The notes under the pieces: generated by a model
Database searches by the model: none
Seen by the model: the letters and a program-made list of their open reading frames with translations, nothing else
Told to the model about the DNA's origin: nothing
Translations under genes and position numbers: made by a program
Shown here: in pieces, positions 1-8,690 of the stretch
Layout: each line of letters starts with the position of its first letter
Numbering within the stretch: position 1 is the stretch's first letter
From: Nemertoderma westbladi
Taxonomy: Eukaryota > Xenacoelomorpha > Nemertodermatida > Nemertodermatidae
Direction of reading: 5' to 3'
NCBI GenBank assembly: GCA_032718475.1
Contig: JAUCBJ010000085.1
Span: 1-20,745, forward strand
Length of the DNA stretch: 20,745 bases

Positions 1-544
1 CTCCCACAAAACGCTGATAGTCTGACAGATAGATATCAATGGCATCCTTCTTATGCGGTTTCTCTGCCGTCGCTTCACTTTCCACTTGGGAAAAAGTAGC
101 ATCTGTTGATTCTCCATGGGTTGAGCGCTCCTCCAACTGAGCTTTCCACTGAGCTGCTCCTTGAACCTGGCGACTCACCCTTTGAAACCAAGTCTTTACG
201 GCAACTTGCAACGACGTGTCTTGCTTTCGTTTAGAAGCCTCTTCAAAGGCTGATAAGATTAGCCTAATCTGCAGAACTCTTTCTCTAACTTGATAAAGCA
301 GCGATCCCTGCTCTTGAGGTCCTGGAGGTTGTTGAAACAGTTGTCTCTCTACTCGCTCCATAGAGCTGAAGAATCCCTGGGCGTATCCGGCTGCGGACCT
401 CTTCCATACAGCTGGATCGATGGTTTCCTTGGCTACTCCCATCCGGTGTATGTCTTCCCAGGCAGCTTCTGATAAATCAAACGGGAGTCCGGGTCCGGGG
501 AAGTTCCATTGCGACTCGACAATAGACTTCAGTTCTTCACTAGT
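1..544 (-). CDS. Downstream part of an unrecognised retroelement-like polyprotein, open at the window edge
   Basis: The minus strand has about 181 sense codons from base 544 to the left edge without a stop. It is in exactly the same frame as the 150-residue frame upstream (545-997), from which one TAA separates it. The product is rich in charged and amphipathic helix-forming residues. It contains a proline-rich turn (FPGPGLPFDL), a WEDIHRMGV segment, and a Gln/Glu/Arg-rich stretch that could be helical or coiled. This resembles gag or capsid-type proteins more than an enzyme. No zinc knuckle, protease or reverse transcriptase motif lies in the visible part. GC content is clearly higher than in the neighbouring spacer, as in the BEL/Pao frame at the other end of the window. 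I do not recognise the family. A host pseudogene is the main alternative. Confidence 0.5.
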
Positions 545-997
545 TTAGCCTGCGTAGCTATCTCTAGTTGTCCGTTGACTCCTCGCCCAATCGATCTGGT
601 GTTCTTCCACCGTGATCAATAACCCAGCGAGCACGGCTGCAGGAAGGATGAGAAGGGGATCCGTATAAACCGCATCCGTCATCTCTGCTCCGCTCTCGGG
701 TGTCAGCTCTACAGTATCCTCACTACTGGAGCTGCTGGGCCGCTGAGGAATAAGTTCTTGACTAGCGGGTTGTTGCTGTTCCGCTGCCTTTTGGTCCCGC
801 TTGACCTGAGCTCGAGTGCCTATGATAGACCTACGATGTTGGACCAGCCTAGGTTCTGTTATTACTACTGGAGGGATGACCTTCCTCACAGTGGGAGGTG
901 AACTGGATTTACGACCAGACAGTTGTACGTCTCTATCTGAGTCGCAGATAGTTACATCTAATAAACTGTCTGACAGGTTCTGCTTAGTATCAGACAT
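545..997 (-). CDS. Upstream 150-aa frame of the same polyprotein, ending in an in-frame TAA
   Basis: The ATG at 997-995 is the first in this frame; an in-frame TAG lies a few codons upstream, so the start is well placed. The protein is low in complexity: an acidic N-terminus, a basic RKSSS segment, a poly-Gln patch, a run of serines and an acidic stretch. A hydrophobic segment of about 15 residues (LLILPAAVLAGLLITV) follows near residues 117-132. It then meets TAA (545-547), after which the same frame stays open for at least 181 more codons. That arrangement fits either a nonsense mutation in an old element or a stop read through at low frequency. The Ser/Gln/acidic composition suggests a disordered N-terminal region. 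No homologue is recognised. The upstream DNA (1000-3000) is non-coding and repeat-rich, compatible with an element leader or LTR. Confidence 0.5.
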   Translation of the reverse strand: MSDTKQNLSDSLLDVTICDSDRDVQLSGRKSSSPPTVRKVIPPVVITEPRLVQHRRSIIGTRAQVKRDQKAAEQQQPASQELIPQRPSSSSSEDTVELTPESGAEMTDAVYTDPLLILPAAVLAGLLITVEEHQIDWARSQRTTRDSYAG

Positions 998-1083
998 GAC
1001 TATGTATACCGTTGAATGTCTACTGCTGTATTACAGTCTGAGTAAGTCTAGTAACTCAGTATTACCTGCTAGCCTAGTAATTA

Positions 1084-1378
1084 ATTACCGGTACTGCTAC
1101 TCAGTGTAGCGTGATATATATAATATATTAGAATACCGGTATACTTATAGTATATATAACTATATAAGTATTATTACAGACTAGGTTTATCACAGAATAC
1201 CGGTATAATTTTAGCACAAATGTATATAAATATATAATAGGCCTATCGGAATACCGGTATACAGCTTACAGTTTGTAGGATATATAATTCTGAAATAGAA
1301 TTAATTACAAGTACCGGTATAATTTCAGCCTAGATTTATAGAAATAAAGATAATAGGCCTATCGTAAATACCGGTATA
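1084..1378. repeat. Ladder of six TACCGGTA palindromes with a 115-118-bp tandem repeat
   Basis: TACCGGTA occurs at 1086, 1134, 1198, 1252, 1312 and 1369, spaced 48, 64, 54, 60 and 57 bp. AATAGGCCTATCG occurs at about 1237 and 1353. The two blocks around 1198-1259 and 1312-1376 are diverged copies of one unit (TACCGGTATAATTT, an A/T-rich middle, TAGGCCTATCG, then TACCGGTA again). It lies just upstream of the minus-strand polyprotein, so it could belong to that element's leader or LTR. No function is shown. Confidence 0.7.
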
Positions 1379-1920
1379 TCAATTATTTCAAATAATTGAA
1401 TTTCTGTTACTTTAGGGTTACTTGGTTACTTTACTTACTTTATTACCGTTATTTGAGCAGTAATCCAACTGATATTGAGACCTAATGGTTGTATGTTAGG
1501 CCTACGATTTATAAATCGTTAGATCTGATTTATAATATATATATACCCGTTTTAATGGGTTTTGTCAATGTTTGAAATAAATGTTATTATTTCTGGGGAG
1601 TAATCACTACACAAAGCGGTGCGCTTTCAGTGAAGTGTTACGTACAGGACACTAAAACAAATAATACTAATTTACCTAAGTTACTTAATACTACAAATTA
1701 CGTACAATTTGGGTTGAGATTACAATCTCTAAATAAACACAAAATTTTACAAAAACACAAATACGAATTTTTAGGGTAATTTTACAAGAAGTCTACAAAC
1801 CAGCCTAACAAAGGGTTAGAAAACTGATTATTACAGCGGACAGGGTACTACGGTATTTGAAATAATAAGTAGTAGTAAATACACTGCGTTGTCTATATAG
1901 GAAAATGCCACCGCCTGACG

Positions 1921-1944
1921 ACCTATAGCCGTATCGCTATAGGT
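1921..1944. other. Perfect hairpin, 9-bp stem
   Basis: ACCTATAGC (1921-1929) pairs with GCTATAGGT (1936-1944) around a six-base loop, CGTATC. It is isolated, with no T-run on either side that would suggest a terminator. No role is assigned. Confidence 0.6.
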
Positions 1945-2313
1945 TCTACGTTATGTATCACGGAGTGTCCCTACCTAGAAGTTAATAGAGCTAATCGAAT
2001 GTGCCTATCAACCACTTTACAACACAGATATAATGCCTACAATAATTACTTCGGAAAGTACTGTACACTAAACCCTAAATTAGGTACGAGTACTTGTATA
2101 ACAGATAATCAGTAATTAAATATACTTGAACAGCTAAAAGAACCACGGCATCTGCTGGAGTGACCGATGCACAAAATCACCAGTCTTTACCTACGCCGAG
2201 CAGCCCGTGTAGTACCGAGGTTAATTTAACTATAACGGTATGTATAACAAACACAATTACTGTAGGAACAAACTTGGGGACTTGAATGTTGCGAATAATC
2301 GCATAAACTCTGA

Positions 2314-2887
2314 ATAATAAATATTACGCTACGCGTACAAACTACTCAAACAAAATACAGACCGAACACTGACAGACTACTATCAAGCCTAAACAAACTA
2401 CGTTATATGCAGACTCCGAAATGATTAGGGAGTATGCGCTCTAACCCAGTAGTGCGACTTATTCTTTAGTTGGGGGTTTACCTTACAGCGTTCGCTGCCC
2501 CGACTGCCTAATCGTACTTAATCGGACAGATGATCTACACACGCGGCAATCCGTTCAGACCTAATAACAGCCAGACAACTATCCAGCCTACAAATTATCT
2601 AAATAAATTATACGCTACCCGTACAGACTTACACAAACAAAGTACAGACTAAACGATGGCAGACTACTCTCAAGCCTAAATAAACTACAGGACATGCAGA
2701 CTCCGAAATGATTAGGGAGTATGCGCTCTAACCCAGTAGTGCGACTTATTCTTTAGTTGGGGGTTTACCTTACCGCATTGGCTGCCCCTACTTCCTAACC
2801 GTACTTAATCGGACAAGTGCTCTACACACACTGCAATTCGTTCGGACTTAACAGCAATCAGACAACAGCTCAGCCTACAAATTGTCT
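2314..2887. repeat. Two-copy tandem duplication, period about 287 bp
   Basis: Copy 1 is about 2314-2600 and copy 2 about 2601-2887. The anchor AGACTCCGAA lies at 2411 and again at 2698 (offset 287), and TACGCTACSCGTACA lies at 2325 and 2611 (offset 286). The central part (about 2411-2485 and 2698-2772) is almost identical; the flanks have diverged by substitutions and small indels. Both copies end in CAGCCTACAAATT followed by RTCT or ATCT. The better-conserved core within older flanks may reflect local gene conversion or constraint. It contains no open frame. Confidence 0.85.
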
Positions 2888-3103
2888 GTACAATCTGATC
2901 AGATTTACACGCCTTCTGTTCAATACTGGCCTACAAACAAATAAAACTGACAGAAATAGGCCTAAGTAAAATCCCAATAAAAACCAGGCGTCCCCGATTA
3001 ATTATTAAGACCTACCGGCATATATAATCAAATCGAATAATACTGCTGTACTTATACGGAAGTAGGTACCGGTCCGGATGATCAGGCAGTCAGGCCTACT
3101 GGT

Positions 3104-3119
3104 TACCGGTCGACCGGTA
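3104..3119. other. Perfect 16-bp palindrome with two ACCGGT cores
   Basis: TACCGGTCGACCGGTA is its own reverse complement. Another TACCGGT lies 40 bp upstream (about 3066). It belongs to the ACCGGT-rich theme of the window. It could be a dimeric protein-binding site or chance. Confidence 0.5.
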
Positions 3120-3127
3120 CTTTCGAC

Positions 3128-3148
3128 TTTATTGCTTACTGCAATAAA
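3128..3148. other. Short hairpin, 8-bp stem
   Basis: TTTATTGC pairs with GCAATAAA around TTACT. The stem is perfect but AT-rich. No neighbouring gene gives it an obvious role. Confidence 0.4.
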
Positions 3149-3498
3149 GAAGCTATATCCTTTAATGTTCGCGCTTTCAGACCTTTGGCAGTTTAACCCA
3201 CCAAATTAAGATGTCTTCTAGATATTAAATCTGTTTTTTAGTCTATGACAAGTATTTGATTCACTACACTAGTCGAAACCAATCCGTGCGCGACCATTCA
3301 CCCGCTGGATATTCCCGGGAGATTGGGTTCGACGGTTTAATTTTATTGCTATGTAAGCCTAATGTATTATTCGACTGACAGTACTATATAATCTCTGACA
3401 ATATTATTCACCTTCGGTAACATTAACAGTTCCTTTAGGACGTGGCGCTTTATCTATATAAACAGAGTTATGACTTAAACTACTCACAACGATATGGC

Positions 3499-3693
3499 TT
3501 AATTATAATTCACATATATGGCGCATTCTTTAGGAATTGCTTCTTTAACAGACTCACTCATACACAATGCGGCACAATACTGCACACTAATCTGCCAATC
3601 TTCACTGATTTTAGTCACATATAAAAGGAACACAGGCTGACTCATGTAGGGTCTATCAAATAACATTAGATTCACTTCAAACCACTTTAACAT
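3499..3693 (-). CDS. Candidate small coding frame or exon, unrecognised
   Basis: A 64-residue frame with balanced, protein-like composition in otherwise AT-rich spacer: MLKWFEVNLML, then DRPYMSQPVFLLYVTKIS, three cysteines and an acidic/basic C-terminus. The unusual absence of low-complexity codons is the main argument for coding. Against it, the frame is short, I recognise no domain, and an upstream splice acceptor on the minus strand is weak. A GGTAAGAG donor-like site lies about 40 bases upstream on that strand (around 3724-3731), so this could be an exon of a split gene. Chance cannot be excluded. Confidence 0.2.
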   Translation of the reverse strand: MLKWFEVNLMLFDRPYMSQPVFLLYVTKISEDWQISVQYCAALCMSESVKEAIPKECAIYVNYN

Positions 3694-3699
3694 AAGTCA

Positions 3700-4800
3700 C
3701 AATCGTTATTGGTAACCTTTCTCTCTTACCTTCGGTATATCAAGAATATTGGGTTGCGGGGTTATTTATCGTTATTCCAAATATAATAATTCATCAACCA
3801 TATTATGAAGAACTGACAGCAAATAGCAGTATAAAACAACAAGTCAGTACCGGTATGTCAGGTAGTTGCGTACTGCAGTCCGCAGTGAGATATTTACAGA
3901 GTGATATTTAGCAGTTTGTTTGCAGTTTGTTTGTTAAAGGATATATGCCCTTTATAATTAAACCTACCAGTGTACGACTAAAAAACAGTACAGCACAAAA
4001 TACTTCCAAGCCGTTCTTTCTTTGGCTCAAGACTGAATGTAAACACTGCACATAGGCATTGCGTCATTTCTCGGAAATTTTCTGTACAAGGAGCCACAAA
4101 AACGCTCTCATTGGCTGACTGAACTGAGAGACGCCGTAGAACAAAGGAAATCAACACGTATGAATGTCAGCTGTTAACCGTAGTCATAGTAACTACTGTT
4201 CAAGAGTAGCTATCACCCTTTTGCGTCACGAATTGCCATAGAATCATAAAATATGCCTTTCACAGTACACATACGGAGGAAATAGGTCTTAGATCCTCTA
4301 AAAACACCGATACAACAATAATACGGTCTCTTACACTTATTAAATCAACTACAGAGTATTTTAATGTAAAAGATAATAAAAATAACGGGGCAATTCAGCA
4401 AAGGCTTTTACAGATATTGATATATAAATATAAATATTATATATTATTATGTTATTATTATATTATAATATTTAATTTAATATTATAATTATATTATTAT
4501 GATATAAATATTAGATATTTATTTAATAAAACTAATTAATGATATTGTAAGTTGTTCAGAAATGGACAGTTCGTATACAAAATTTTTTGACGTTTGACAA
4601 AATTTTTACACTGCCTAATACTAGGCAAGGCAGTGTATCCACTACGTTGTAATATTAATAATTAAGAAATTAAGCATAACAAAGGGACACCGGTGCTAAT
4701 AAACATAATAAAGAAATATTAAAGATTGATTCGGTGTCCTTGAAATCCTTTTAAAGGTGAGTTTTGTTTACCTGTTGTACTGAATTTCACATAAAATCTC
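3700..4800. other. AT-rich spacer without a recognised gene
   Basis: No coding frame is supported. Features seen are a CAGTTTGTTTG doublet near 3910-3932, a low-complexity AT block at about 4415-4530 built from ATTATTAT and TATAAATAT-like words, and a hairpin at 4607-4637. This may include the promoter of the Ig-domain gene that starts at 5463, but no core promoter element can be assigned with confidence. Confidence 0.4.
4607..4637. other. Hairpin with 9-bp stem
   Basis: TACACTGCC (4607-4615) and GGCAGTGTA (4629-4637) are perfect inverted repeats around a 13-base loop that contains a further CCTA/TAGG pair. It is a possible small fold-back remnant. Confidence 0.5.
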
Positions 4801-4806
4801 TTCAGC

Positions 4807-4894
4807 CATGGCCTACTTAAATATTTAATTATTTAATAATTAATATACTGTATATAATAATTAAATATTTAATTTAATATTTAAGTAGGCCATG
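4807..4894. mobile_element. 88-bp fold-back element flanked by 7-bp direct repeats
   Basis: The segment begins CATGGCCTACTTAAATATT and ends with the exact reverse complement, so the outer 19 bp of each arm match perfectly. The AT-only inner arms match imperfectly and meet at about TATACTGTATA, so nearly the whole segment can fold into one hairpin. CTTCAGC stands immediately on both sides (4800-4806 and 4895-4901), as expected of a target-site duplication. This is the signature of a very small non-autonomous (MITE-like) insertion. The superfamily cannot be assigned from a 7-bp duplication alone. Confidence 0.75.
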
Positions 4895-5462
4895 CTTCAG
4901 CCCTCATAGATGAAATGATCCATTCGTATCCCAGACATTCTTCACATTGGTCGTGATTTTATATTATTATTACAAAGCTTGCGTTGCAAGTATTCCAAAT
5001 ATGTAACAATGTCTGAATTTTGTAGAGAAACAGCTGAGATATAGACGTTATTTTTAAAGATTGCAAAGATTATCGTTGCTGGAATGTAACAGGCCAGTGT
5101 AAACTTAATTAATTCCTCATTAAATCGCCGCATTATTAAAATAAATATGTAAAACAACCCTATTGATGTTTCCCTAGAAATAATATATTCTAGAATTATT
5201 GTTATTCCAGTAAGCTTATTTTGTATGAAATGCTTCTGCTCTGCAGTTGTACATTACAACAGCTACCGGTTAAACAAATACGTATTGAACGTTAGTTTAA
5301 TAATTATTTAAAGGAATTTCATTATTATTGCAGCTACAGTATACATAATAAACAGTACCTTACATAATATCCAGCTGAATTGAATAATACTGTACGTACC
5401 GTACAGACATAGCATCTATAGTAACCCGTTGAAGCAGTGATCATATCTACCGACCTACCAGA

Positions 5463-5514
5463 ATGAATGTTCAAGTTGCTTTTATCGTCTATCTGTTAAT
5501 GGATCTTCTGATAT
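5463..5514 (+). CDS. Exon 1 of an Ig-domain protein: signal-peptide-like start, donor at 5515
   Basis: The ATG at 5463 opens 17 codons reading MNVQVAFIVYLLMDLLI plus one base. It is followed by GTAAGT (5515-5520), a perfect eukaryotic donor. The peptide is almost entirely hydrophobic with no charged residue before Asp14, as in a secretory signal peptide. The exon ends in phase 1, matching the phase of the Ig exon at 10078. Joining the two would place the signal peptide directly before the Ig domain, the usual gene structure for Ig-superfamily proteins. The joining is inferred: the intron would be 4,563 bp and unseen small exons are possible. Confidence 0.5.
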
Positions 5515-5762
5515 GTAAGTTTTTTTCATTATAAATCTACACAATATCTATACGACTATCTTTAAATGTCAGATTTTCTGCATTCGTAGATGAATCTTTA
5601 AGGCCGATTAAATAGGAAATGCGCTATTTAGACAAAACATGGTCATTAACATTTCTTGTTTGAGTTTTGAAATTTGAAATTTTGAGGAAATTTGGTCATC
5701 AAGAACAATTTATTTTTATCCAATTTTCTAGAAATAGTTTTATAATTTAATCTTACTAACAT

Positions 5763-5937
5763 GTAGGCCTACTGTATACATTAATTAAACCAACCAACAT
5801 ACAGTACTAATCTGGCAAACAAATAAAGTATACGTCTAAACCAATCAATACATTACTGTATGTATACTGTTCACACACTAATAATAAATAATGTCCAGTG
5901 ACATAATAATAAACCAGGAATAATAATTGTGATGTAG
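5763..5937 (+). repeat. Left copy of a repeat inverted at 9741-9910
   Basis: From about 5789 (AAACCAACCAACATACAG) to 5937 (ATTGTGATG) it matches the reverse complement of 9741-9890 with roughly eight or nine substitutions and one 8-base indel. The outer end carries TAGGCCTAC (5764-5772), and another TAGGCCTAC (5939-5947) lies just beyond the inner end. It is either the left terminal repeat of a composite element or one of two independent MITE insertions in opposite orientation. Confidence 0.8.
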
Positions 5938-5990
5938 GTAGGCCTACTTTACTCTAATATGAGTTAGACTAGAAGTTTACTGCTGTTGCT

Positions 5991-6018
5991 CAAAGGCAGG
6001 CGGCGAACTGCCGCTTTT
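5991..6018. other. GC-rich hairpin related to the GGCGGC array downstream
   Basis: AAAGGCAGGCGGC and GCCGCTTTT face each other around GAACT, giving an AAAG(N)CGGC stem. It carries the same AAAGGCGGC core as the array at 6280-6482 and may be an outlying unit. Confidence 0.4.
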
Positions 6019-6279
6019 AACCATTTTCGAAATTTATAAATCTTTCATTTGAACCCCGGGGAGAATCATTTGAACACTGCAGCCTTAATCATTTGTAACA
6101 TAATTATTGGCTAAATTGGAATTAAATTGCATAAACTATGTAATTTAAAATTAATCAAACCAATAGGAATCCCTTCAAGCAATAAATTAACTTTTCTAGA
6201 CCAGTTTTTCCTGCACAACACGAATATGAACTCCATTTTTCCGCCCCAATAGTTATAAGATAGTTATAAGAGGTTTTAA

Positions 6280-6482
6280 ATAGAGGCGGCACCCTGTCGC
6301 CCTGTGAGTCAGGATAGTAAAGGCGGCACTATGCCGCCCTGGCGGTTAGGTTATAATTATATAAAGGCGGCACACTGCTGCCCTGGGGATCAGGATAATA
6401 TTATATATAATATGTAAAGGTGACACTTTGCTGCCATGGGGGTTAAGTTATAATTACAGTATTTAAAGGCGGCATTATGAGC
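6280..6482 (+). repeat. Tandem array of GGCGGCAC...GCCGCC hairpin units, four to five copies
   Basis: Units begin at about 6280, 6318, 6363, 6412 and 6464 with TAAAGGCGGCAC or a near variant. Each of the first four continues through a short spacer, then YTGCCGCCCTGGGG-like sequence and GGTTATAATTATA or AGGATAATAT. In unit 2 GGCGGCAC-TAT-GCCGCC is a clean hairpin. Some units have changed one side only, which breaks the stem. Period is 38-52 bp and irregular. There is no Cas-like gene and the spacers are AT-rich relatives of each other, so it is not a CRISPR. Confidence 0.75.
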
Positions 6483-6522
6483 ATTGTCATGAATTATGAA
6501 CGCGAGTACGTGTCATGACAAT
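6483..6522. other. 10-bp inverted repeat, ATTGTCATGA / TCATGACAAT
   Basis: Perfect arms at 6483-6492 and 6513-6522, separated by 20 bases. It stands immediately after the last unit of the GGCGGC array. No role is assigned. Confidence 0.5.
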
Positions 6523-6735
6523 ACGTGTGATGAACTCGTACCGTGTTGGTACGCAAAGTGTTAAAGGCAAATAGGTCTATGATACAGTTGCTGAAGTTAG
6601 TAACGTTGTAGCAGGACGATCTAGCTGGTTTTCTGCTCTTGTATCTTGGCCAGTACAAAACGAAGACCAAGGACGTACAAAACTAAGAGGTAAAGTAGCG
6701 TTAGGTCCCAAAGAGCCTTAGGTCTCATTGGCATT

Positions 6736-6801
6736 TAAAGGAGCAGGTTAGTAAAGGAGCAGGTTACATAGTCATAGTTGGGGGAACCAAAACAATAAAC
6801 G
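6736..6801 (+). repeat. Direct repeat copy A (AAAGGAGCAGGTT doublet plus conserved tail)
   Basis: Contains AAAGGAGCAGGTTA twice, 16 bp apart, then a variable 14-17-base segment, then TTGGGGGAACCAAAACAATA and AACG. The same layout recurs 531 bp downstream at 7268-7332. The tails are identical and the middles differ. Confidence 0.75.
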
Positions 6802-7228
6802 AAAGTTATCACATGTGTTTCGTACAGGTCTTAAGTCTTTTGGGTCTTGTGTATTTGTTTTGTACTCACCCTTTTGTATTTATTATTGTATGCTTGTAGC
6901 AAATTATTATTGCCAATCTGCTCTCCAGTTCTATGTACTAATACCGTTGTGGACACCCAAGAGTCTATAGATCGGATTAAAGACCAAGTTCATTTTGCAA
7001 ATTTTTTGACAATAATGCATTAGGTGCTACGAGATGGGGGAGGCATGATTATACGAGATAGGGTGTTAAAAGATTGGATGTGACGATATGGAATAAAACG
7101 AAATATTACAATAATCCTTTTCTTCTATTTCGTGGAGCAATGATTCAAATTTCTAATGCCCTGCTGCTGTACATTCAATATAGAAGAAATGTAGAATTCA
7201 CAGCTCTGAACACGTACATTTGTTGGGT

Positions 7229-7391
7229 GAATTCTTATCCCGCGAGTATTCTTAGCCCGCGATTTAGTAAAGGAGCAGGTTAGCAAAGGAGCAGGTTTCA
7301 GAGGAGTATTGGGGGAACCAAAACAATAAACGTTATTGTTTCGCGGGCTAAGAATACCCACGGGCAAAGAATACTCGCATGCTAAGAATTC
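7229..7391. repeat. Fold-back built from facing 17-bp repeat units
   Basis: Left arm: units at 7229-7245 and 7246-7262. Right arm: units at 7341-7357, 7358-7374 and 7375-7391. The inner units, GTATTCTTAGCCCGCGA and TCGCGGGCTAAGAATAC, are perfect reverse complements; the outer units vary but begin GAATTCTTA and end TAAGAATTC. The 78-bp loop holds direct repeat copy B. Iterated subterminal motifs of this kind occur in non-autonomous DNA transposons, but no clear target-site duplication flanks it. Confidence 0.7.
7268..7332 (+). repeat. Direct repeat copy B, inside the 17-bp-unit fold-back
   Basis: Same AAAGGAGCAGGTT doublet and TTGGGGGAACCAAAACAATA tail as copy A. Here it forms the loop between two facing arrays of 17-bp repeats, and its end overlaps an AACAATAA/TTATTGTT inverted repeat (7322-7340). 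Confidence 0.75.
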
Positions 7392-7590
7392 CTGAGAGAC
7401 CGTACATTTACAAAGAAATTGAGCCTGGAAATTGCTTTATCGACCACCTTATAATAAAAATATAATAAGAATAATTTCCCATTCATCATTCATATAATTT
7501 GTTTATCAACTTATACAAATAAAAATTAGTGATATTCGATGTTTCATTAACCCTATTAGTACCGGGCTATAAAATGTTGTACAAATACCA

Positions 7591-7631
7591 GGGGGGGGGG
7601 GGGGTCATATTGACCCCCCCCCCCCCCCCCC
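7591..7631. repeat. Homopolymer hairpin, G14-TCATATTGA-C18
   Basis: Fourteen G, then TCATATTGA, then eighteen C, with GTCA/TGAC at the tip: a self-complementary block able to form a very stable hairpin or G-quadruplex. A shorter copy stands near the other end of the element (about 8875-8900). Run lengths may be unreliable because such tracts are difficult to sequence. Confidence 0.7.
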
Positions 7632-7794
7632 TCCCCCATAATACATTGGAAAATATTAAAAAATGATATGATTACTATAAATGGCTGTTTAGTCCTCTCT
7701 GCGTAGGAAAAAAATGAAAAAAACAAGTAACCAGCACTTTTCAGTTAGAACACAAAATTTTTAATTCACTTATACGATGCTATAAATTCACATT

Positions 7795-8690
7795 TTCAGG
7801 TTTTCGAGGGCGCTGATTCTAATGGAATACATTTCTAATATGCCAGATCATTGCTACTTGTATTTTTCGGCGTAATTTGGCAAATTTTGGTGCTAGCACC
7901 AAATTTCGTGCCCATCACCAAAAAGTACAAGTTTGCGATGTCCAGTGCTGTTTTTATTGATTCCATCGGATTCAGGACCTTCATAAACCCGTATAACGCA
8001 AGAAACAAGGTGATACTATCTAGTTATCAATTTGCATATTTTCCAAAATTTGGTGCTGGCACAACAATTTTCACCCACCGGCGAAAAATACAAGTTTGGG
8101 AACTCGAGAAAATGAAATTTTTACTGATTCCATTGAATTCAAAACCATCACAAACCCGTATAACGCAAGAAACAAGGTGACACAATCAATTGATATATTT
8201 GATGGTTTTCAAAATTTGGTGCTAGCACCACATTTTGCACCCACATCCGAAAAATACAAGTTTGAGATGTCTAGTTCGATAATTGTATTTTCCATTGAAT
8301 TCAGAACAGCCATAAACCTCTCAAACGCAAGAAATAAATTGTCACAAGCAATTTTATCTGTTGAACAGATTTTCAAAATTTCGTGCTAGCACCAAAATTT
8401 GCACACAGCACCGAAAAATACAAGTTTGATACGCTTGGTGCAACTCGTATATATTTCATCGAATCCAGAAACACAAAAAACCCCAATTGCGTAAAAAACA
8501 AGTTTCAAACGATCAATTTACAAAATTGACTTATTTCAAAATTTGGTGCTGGCACCAAAATTTGGCACCCGCCGAAAAAAACAAGTTTGAAATTTCTAAG
8601 GCAATTTATATGAATTCCATCAAATTTCTAACACCAAAAAACCGGTGTAAATCAAAAATAGAGATGTTAATTCATATTTAATGATATGTA
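7795..8690 (+). repeat. 164-bp satellite-like tandem array with a palindromic left edge
   Basis: The core GGTGCTRGCACC, or a close variant, occurs at 7889, 8052, 8218, 8382 and 8545, giving periods of 163, 166, 164 and 163 bp. Each unit has the order AAAATTTGGTGCTAGCACC, CCGAAAAATACAAGTTTG, TTCCATYGAATTCAG, AAACCC-TATAACGCAAGAAACAAG. Left of the first core the sequence reads the same unit backwards: CTTGTATTTTTCGG (from about 7857) mirrors CCGAAAAATACAAG, and CTGATTCTAATGGAAT mirrors the TCCATCGGATTCAG segment. About 80-90 bp of inverted unit therefore precedes the array. The frames that read through it are by-products of the period and not genes. Confidence 0.85.

Larger units (their letters stand above)
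1000..3440. other. Non-coding, repeat-rich stretch upstream of the minus-strand polyprotein
   Basis: No convincing coding frame is present on either strand. Visible contents are the TACCGGTA ladder, a perfect 9-bp-stem hairpin at 1921-1944, the 287-bp tandem duplication at 2314-2887, the 16-bp palindrome at 3104-3119 and a short hairpin at 3128-3148. I searched by eye for an LTR pair or a tRNA primer-binding site and found none; the partner LTR would lie outside the window. Confidence 0.5.

Noticed and set aside
290-472. Plus-strand 60-codon frame
   Set aside because: Antisense to the better-supported minus-strand polyprotein; no domain.
816-1109. Plus-strand 97-codon frame
   Set aside because: It is antisense to the polyprotein frame at 545-997, and its extension runs into AT-rich repeat DNA.
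4942-5157. Minus-strand 71-codon frame
   Set aside because: Composition follows AT-rich DNA, and the segment resembles a dispersed repeat also seen near 16400.
6280-6482. CRISPR-like spaced repeats
   Set aside because: Spacers are similar to each other, spacing is irregular and the context is eukaryotic with no cas genes.
7851-8681. Three overlapping open frames (64-109 codons) on the plus strand
   Set aside because: They run through the 164-bp tandem array and owe their length to the repeated unit; the products are periodic and have no domain.
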